Source: Enterobacter sp. ENT03 (GTDB taxonomy: Bacteria > Pseudomonadota > Gammaproteobacteria > Enterobacterales > Enterobacteriaceae). From it: 42,115 nt of DNA. The position numbers and the translations under genes are program-made. Under the pieces are notes generated by a model. That model saw only the letters and a list, made by a program, of their open reading frames with translations, was not told the origin of the DNA and searched no databases. The stretch is taken from the NCBI RefSeq assembly GCF_019218745.1, contig NZ_JAHUXA010000026.1, positions 1-42,115 of the forward strand. The letters run 5' to 3'. Shown in pieces: positions 38,530 through 42,115 of the stretch; position 1 is the first letter of the stretch, and the number at the start of each line of letters is the position of its first letter.

Positions 38530-40089
38530 ATGGACCCCATATTTTCTATTGGCATTCAGTCCATGTGGGATGAATTGCGCCATATGCCTGCCGGAGGGGT
38601 CTGGTGGATAAATGCTGACCGGCACGATGACGCGGTAACGCTGATTAATCAAACCATTGCCGCACAGCCTGTGGAAAGCAAGGTTGCGGTGATCAGCATG
38701 GGTAAGGAACCTAAAAATATCATCAAACTGGACGAGCATCACGGGCCAGAAAAAATCCGTCTCTTTTTTATGCCGGAAAAAGAAAATAGTCTATACTCGC
38801 TTGCCCCTGATTTACTTTGTTCAGTCGATCCCCATCATCATTTATTTATCCTGCTGTGTTCCAGCAATGCCTGGAAAAATATATCCAATGATAATTTACG
38901 CGTATGGCTTGAGAATATTCATCGATGGGTAAAATACCACAATTGCACGCTGCTGATTGTTAACCCCGGAATCAATAATGATAAGCAGTTTTCCTTTCTG
39001 ACGGCGGAATATCGCTCATTATATGGCCTTGCCAGTCTGCGGAGTCAGCAGGATATTCACCTGTATGACATCGCGTTCTGGTGTAACGAAAAAGGCGTCA
39101 GCGCGCGCCAGCAGCTTATTCTTGAACCACGGGGCGACGGCTGGCAATTGGCCCGTCAGGAAGAAGCCACCGTGCAGCCGCGCAGCGACGAAAAACGTAT
39201 TTTAAGTAATGTTGCCGTACTGGAAGGCGCGCCGCCGCTTTCTGAATACTGGTCGCTGTTTGATAATAATGAAGCGCTGTTTGAAGAAGCCCGCACCACC
39301 CAGGCCGCAACGGTCATTTTTTCGCTTACGCAAAATAATCAGATTGAAAACCTCGCGCGGCAGATCCACTCCCTGCGTCGTCAGCGCGGGAGTGCGCTGA
39401 AAATCATCGTGCGTGAAAATATCGCCAGCCTGCGCGCCACCGATGAGCGGCTTTTATTAGGCTGCGGCGCAAACATGGTGATCCCATGGAATGCGCCCCT
39501 GTCGCGCTGCCTGACGCTGATTGAAAGCGTGCAGGGCCAGCAGTTTAACCGTTACGTGCCAGAAGAAATCACCACACTGCTGACCATGACGCAGCCGCTG
39601 AAACTGCGCGGCTTCCAGACGTGGGACATTTTCTGCGATGCCGTCGGTAATATGATGCAGAACACCCTGCTGCCGCCGGATGGTAAAGGGGTGCTGGTGG
39701 CGCTGCGCCCGGTGCCGGGGATCCGCTTAGAACAAGCGCTCACCTTGTGCCGCCCGAATCGCGTCGGGGACATCATGACCATAGGCGATAACCGGCTGGT
39801 GCTCTTTTTATCCTTCTGCCGGGTCAACGATCTCGATACCGCGCTAAACCATATTTTCCCGCTGCCCATCGCTGATATTTTCTCCAACCGCATGGTGTGG
39901 TTTGAGGATAGCCAGATTGCCGCCGAGCTGGTGAACATGCGCACATTGCAGCCCGAAAAGTGGTCTAAACCGCTGCCGGTTATCGACGGCCCGAATCCGA
40001 TCCTCAATGCGGAGCACGATGGCCGCAGCTGGCGACGTATTCCGCAACCTTACCGCCTGCTTGATGACGCGCCGGAGCACACCTCATGA
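38530..40089 (+). CDS. bcsE: Cellulose biosynthesis c-di-GMP-binding protein BcsE
   Basis: Cytosolic c-di-GMP receptor needed for full cellulose output; it binds the dinucleotide with a degenerate GGDEF-like (GIL) domain and recruits the other Bcs factors. From ATG 38530 it has 519 residues (E. coli 523). The I-site-type motif RVGD is at 411-414 within [18 protein letters not shown]. The N-terminal region is NTPase-like (about 1-200), with a receiver-like middle part ([19 protein letters not shown]). GAGGG five bases before this ATG supports it over a TTG at 38512. The 173 bases to bcsR must contain divergent promoters, but I see no clean sigma-70 pair. Confidence 0.94.
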   Translation: MDPIFSIGIQSMWDELRHMPAGGVWWINADRHDDAVTLINQTIAAQPVESKVAVISMGKEPKNIIKLDEHHGPEKIRLFFMPEKENSLYSLAPDLLCSVDPHHHLFILLCSSNAWKNISNDNLRVWLENIHRWVKYHNCTLLIVNPGINNDKQFSFLTAEYRSLYGLASLRSQQDIHLYDIAFWCNEKGVSARQQLILEPRGDGWQLARQEEATVQPRSDEKRILSNVAVLEGAPPLSEYWSLFDNNEALFEEARTTQAATVIFSLTQNNQIENLARQIHSLRRQRGSALKIIVRENIASLRATDERLLLGCGANMVIPWNAPLSRCLTLIESVQGQQFNRYVPEEITTLLTMTQPLKLRGFQTWDIFCDAVGNMMQNTLLPPDGKGVLVALRPVPGIRLEQALTLCRPNRVGDIMTIGDNRLVLFLSFCRVNDLDTALNHIFPLPIADIFSNRMVWFEDSQIAAELVNMRTLQPEKWSKPLPVIDGPNPILNAEHDGRSWRRIPQPYRLLDDAPEHTS

Positions 40090-40283
40090 TGACCCTCAGC
40101 GATATTATTCAGTTAGTGGTGCTGTGCGCGCTGATTTTCTTTCCCCTGGGTTACGCCGCGCGGCATTCGTCGCGCCGCATCAGAACCGTACTCCGCCTGA
40201 TGTTTGTTAAACCGCGATATGTTAAACCCGCCGGAACGTTACGCCGGGCATCCACCGTCAAAGCAGACCGAAAACATGACTAA
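40086..40283 (+). CDS. bcsF: Cellulose biosynthesis membrane protein BcsF
   Basis: Small single-span inner-membrane protein that links BcsE and BcsG to the synthase. The 65 residues have one helix ([20 protein letters not shown]) and a basic cytosolic tail ([29 protein letters not shown]), similar to E. coli BcsF (63). Its ATG overlaps the bcsE stop by four bases and its end overlaps bcsG by eight, so the three genes are translationally coupled. Confidence 0.93.
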   Translation: MMTLSDIIQLVVLCALIFFPLGYAARHSSRRIRTVLRLMFVKPRYVKPAGTLRRASTVKADRKHD

Positions 40284-41955
40284 TCAACACTCTATGACTT
40301 CTGCACCGTCGCCGCTGTGGCAATACTGGCGCGGGCTTTCCGGCTGGAACTTCTACTTTTTAGTGAAGTTCGGCCTGTTATGGGCGGGCTACCTTAATTT
40401 CCATCCGTTGCTCAACCTGGTGTTTATGGCGTTCCTGTTAATGCCGCTACCAAACTTACGTTTGCATCGCCTGCGTCACTGGATCGCCATTCCGCTCGGC
40501 TTCGCCTTGTTCTGGCACGACACCTGGCTGCCGGGTCCGCAAAGTATGATGAGCCAGGGCAGCCAGGTAGCGGGATTTAGCACGGAGTACCTGCTGGATC
40601 TGGTAACGCGCTTTATTAACTGGCAGATGCTTGGCGCGATCTTCGTGCTGCTGGTGGCCTGGCTGTTCCTCGCACAGTGGATCCGCGTAACGGTGTTCGT
40701 GGTGGCGATCATGATCTGGCTGAACGTGTTAACCCTTACCGGCCCGGTCTTCTCGCTATGGCCCGCCGGTCAGCCGACCACCACTGTTACCACCACCGGC
40801 GGTAATGCGGCGGCAACGGTCGCCACGGCGGGCGACAAGCCGATCGTCGGCGATATACCTGCGCAGACGGCACCGCCCACCACGGCGAATCTGGATGCCT
40901 GGCTGAACAGTTTTTATCAGGCGGAAGAGAAACGTAAGACGCGCTTCCCGGCCTCGCTGCCGGCAGACGCTCAGCCGTTTGAACTGCTGGTGATCAACAT
41001 CTGTTCCCTCTCCTGGGCCGATGTGGAAGCGGCCGGGCTGATGTCGCATCCGCTGTGGTCGCACTTCGATATTCAGTTTAAGCACTTTAACTCCGCCACC
41101 TCGTACAGCGGCCCGGCGGCCATTCGTTTGCTGCGCGCCAGCTGCGGTCAGCCATCGCATAAAAATCTCTATCAGCAGGCGGGTAACGACTGCTATCTGT
41201 TCGATAACCTGGCGAAACTTGGCTTCTCGTCGCAGTTTATGCTCGATCATAACGGCGTGTTTGGCGGCTTCCTGAAAGAAGTCCGCGAAAACGGCGGCAT
41301 GCAGGCTCCGCTGATGAATCAGGCCGGACTGCCGACCGCACTGCTGTCGTTTGACGGCTCGCCGGTTTATGACGATACCGCCGTGCTTAACCGCTGGATG
41401 GAGTCCGAAGAGGGCAAAAATAATCAGCGCACCGCCACCTACTTCAACCTGCTGCCGCTACACGATGGCAACCACTTCCCTGGCGTCAGCAAAACCGCTG
41501 ACTACAAAGTGCGTGCGCAAAAGCTGTTTGATGAGCTGGATGCGTTTTTCACGCAGCTGGAAAAATCAGGTCGTAAGGTGATGGTGGTGTTGGCCCCGGA
41601 ACACGGCGGCGCATTGCAGGGGGATAAAATGCAGGTTTCCGGTCTGCGCGACATTCCCAGCCCGTCGATCACTAACGTGCCGGTCGGTATTAAGTTCTTC
41701 GGTATGAAAGCTCCGCATCAGGGTGCGCCGGTGATCATCGATCAGCCGAGCAGCTTCCTGGCGGTGTCTGAACTGGTGGTGCGGGCGGTGGACGGCAAAC
41801 TGTTTGTCGAAGACAGCGTGAACTGGGATCAGCTGACCAGCAATCTGCCGCAGACGGCGCCGGTATCGGAAAACTCGAACGCGATTGTGATCCAGTATCA
41901 GGATAAACCGTACGTGCGGTTGAACGGCGGCGACTGGGTACCGTATCCGCAGTGA
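40276..41955 (+). CDS. bcsG: Cellulose phosphoethanolamine transferase BcsG
   Basis: Inner-membrane enzyme that transfers phosphoethanolamine from phospholipid to cellulose. From ATG 40276 it has 559 residues, exactly the E. coli length. Several membrane helices (about 25-155) precede a periplasmic alkaline-phosphatase-fold domain with Cys243 (NICSLSW), catalytic Ser278 (SATSYSGPA) and the metal-binding EHGG near 442. A Thr/Ala/Pro-rich linker joins the two parts (about 165-205). The frame extends upstream to 40204, but that would lie inside bcsF and lacks support. Two stops in a row (TGA TAA) end it. Confidence 0.96.
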   Translation: MTNQHSMTSAPSPLWQYWRGLSGWNFYFLVKFGLLWAGYLNFHPLLNLVFMAFLLMPLPNLRLHRLRHWIAIPLGFALFWHDTWLPGPQSMMSQGSQVAGFSTEYLLDLVTRFINWQMLGAIFVLLVAWLFLAQWIRVTVFVVAIMIWLNVLTLTGPVFSLWPAGQPTTTVTTTGGNAAATVATAGDKPIVGDIPAQTAPPTTANLDAWLNSFYQAEEKRKTRFPASLPADAQPFELLVINICSLSWADVEAAGLMSHPLWSHFDIQFKHFNSATSYSGPAAIRLLRASCGQPSHKNLYQQAGNDCYLFDNLAKLGFSSQFMLDHNGVFGGFLKEVRENGGMQAPLMNQAGLPTALLSFDGSPVYDDTAVLNRWMESEEGKNNQRTATYFNLLPLHDGNHFPGVSKTADYKVRAQKLFDELDAFFTQLEKSGRKVMVVLAPEHGGALQGDKMQVSGLRDIPSPSITNVPVGIKFFGMKAPHQGAPVIIDQPSSFLAVSELVVRAVDGKLFVEDSVNWDQLTSNLPQTAPVSENSNAIVIQYQDKPYVRLNGGDWVPYPQ

Positions 41956-41963
41956 TAAGAATT

Positions 41964-41991
41964 CCCCTCACCCCGGCCCTCTCCCGTAGGG
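41964..41991. repeat. Palindromic intergenic repeat, interrupted (copy 3)
   Basis: CCCCTCACCCCGGCCCTCTC followed by CCGTAGGG is the left arm and turn of the same repeat as at 7865 and 23993. The expected right arm (GAGAGGG...GGTGAGGGG) is missing: the sequence changes to CTGAGGTATCCCC. The interruption suggests an insertion just here. Confidence 0.75.
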
Positions 41992-42115
41992 CTGAGGTAT
42001 CCCCAGAAAAATGAAAGGCACGATGAAGTGTGATCTACTGGTTGCGCTAACAATACAGAAGAGACCTCATCGTGCCTTTACAGACAGTTTGCCACAAATT
42101 TTTCTCCTCGTCCTT
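41992..42115 (+). mobile_element. Probable left end of an insertion sequence, cut by the window edge
   Basis: The sequence after the broken repeat does not resemble the bcs region. A reading frame opens at ATG 42011 (or 42023) and stays open for 35 codons to the edge; it contains FTDSLPQIFLLVL, the kind of hydrophobic helix seen near the start of some DDE transposases. Another frame opens at GTG 42072. A 13-bp inverted repeat surrounds this start region. I cannot name the element. The call rests on the interrupted repeat and position, not on a recognised transposase. Confidence 0.4.
42014..42079. repeat. 13-bp perfect inverted repeat
   Basis: AAAGGCACGATGA (42014-42026) is exactly repeated in inverse as TCATCGTGCCTTT (42067-42079), 40 bases apart. 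The first arm covers the ATG at 42023 and the second covers the GTG at 42072, so a folded transcript would hide possible start codons. Confidence 0.8.

Noticed and set aside
41964-41991. C-rich repeat as a CRISPR repeat or part of an array
   Set aside because: Only three dispersed, palindromic copies many kilobases apart with no regular spacers and no cas genes.

Overview
The window is chromosomal DNA of an enterobacterium (Enterobacteriaceae, Enterobacter/Klebsiella/Citrobacter-like). Nearly every protein can be recognised as a close relative of an Escherichia coli protein, base composition is evenly GC-rich, and the genes form the operons expected for this family. I see no phage, plasmid, CRISPR array or defence island. 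The only likely mobile element is cut by the right edge.

Left block (1-19848). This is the region that in E. coli K-12 lies between rrnA and metE, in the same internal order. It opens with the promoters and antitermination leader of an rRNA operon pointing out of the left edge. Next come hemG, trkH, yigZ and pepQ (minus strand), the fatty-acid oxidation operon fadBA (plus) with its FadR site, and ubiD-fre (minus). rfaH (plus) follows, then a long minus-strand run of ubiE-ubiJ-ubiB and tatA-tatB-tatC-tatD, then rmuC and udp, and finally dlhH (plus). Themes are haem and ubiquinone synthesis, K+ uptake, beta-oxidation, twin-arginine export and nucleoside salvage.

Right block (19885-41955). This is the yhjG-to-bcsG region, which in E. 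coli lies on the other side of oriC: yhjG, pdeH, kdgK, yhjJ, dctA, pdeK, bcsC, bcsB, bcsA, bcsQ and bcsR, then the divergent bcsE-bcsF-bcsG. It is a cyclic-di-GMP and cellulose cluster. PdeH (under a flagellar sigma-28 promoter) and PdeK are predicted to degrade c-di-GMP. BcsA (PilZ domain) and BcsE (RxxD site) are predicted to sense it. BcsA/B/C make and export cellulose, BcsQ/R localise or regulate the machine, and BcsE/F/G support synthesis and phosphoethanolamine decoration.

Three departures from the E. coli plan stand out. (1) dlhH is joined directly to yhjG. Gene order and orientation fit one inversion that included the replication origin. (2) bcsZ, the periplasmic cellulase gene normally between bcsC and bcsB, is absent, with only 21 bases left there. 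(3) PdeK is about 145 residues short because its GGDEF domain is missing, while the catalytic EAL domain is intact. In addition, a palindromic intergenic repeat family occurs three times. The third copy breaks off in what looks like the end of an insertion sequence carrying a 13-bp inverted repeat. No stretch longer than 300 bases lacks a gene. I found no clearly new multi-gene system.
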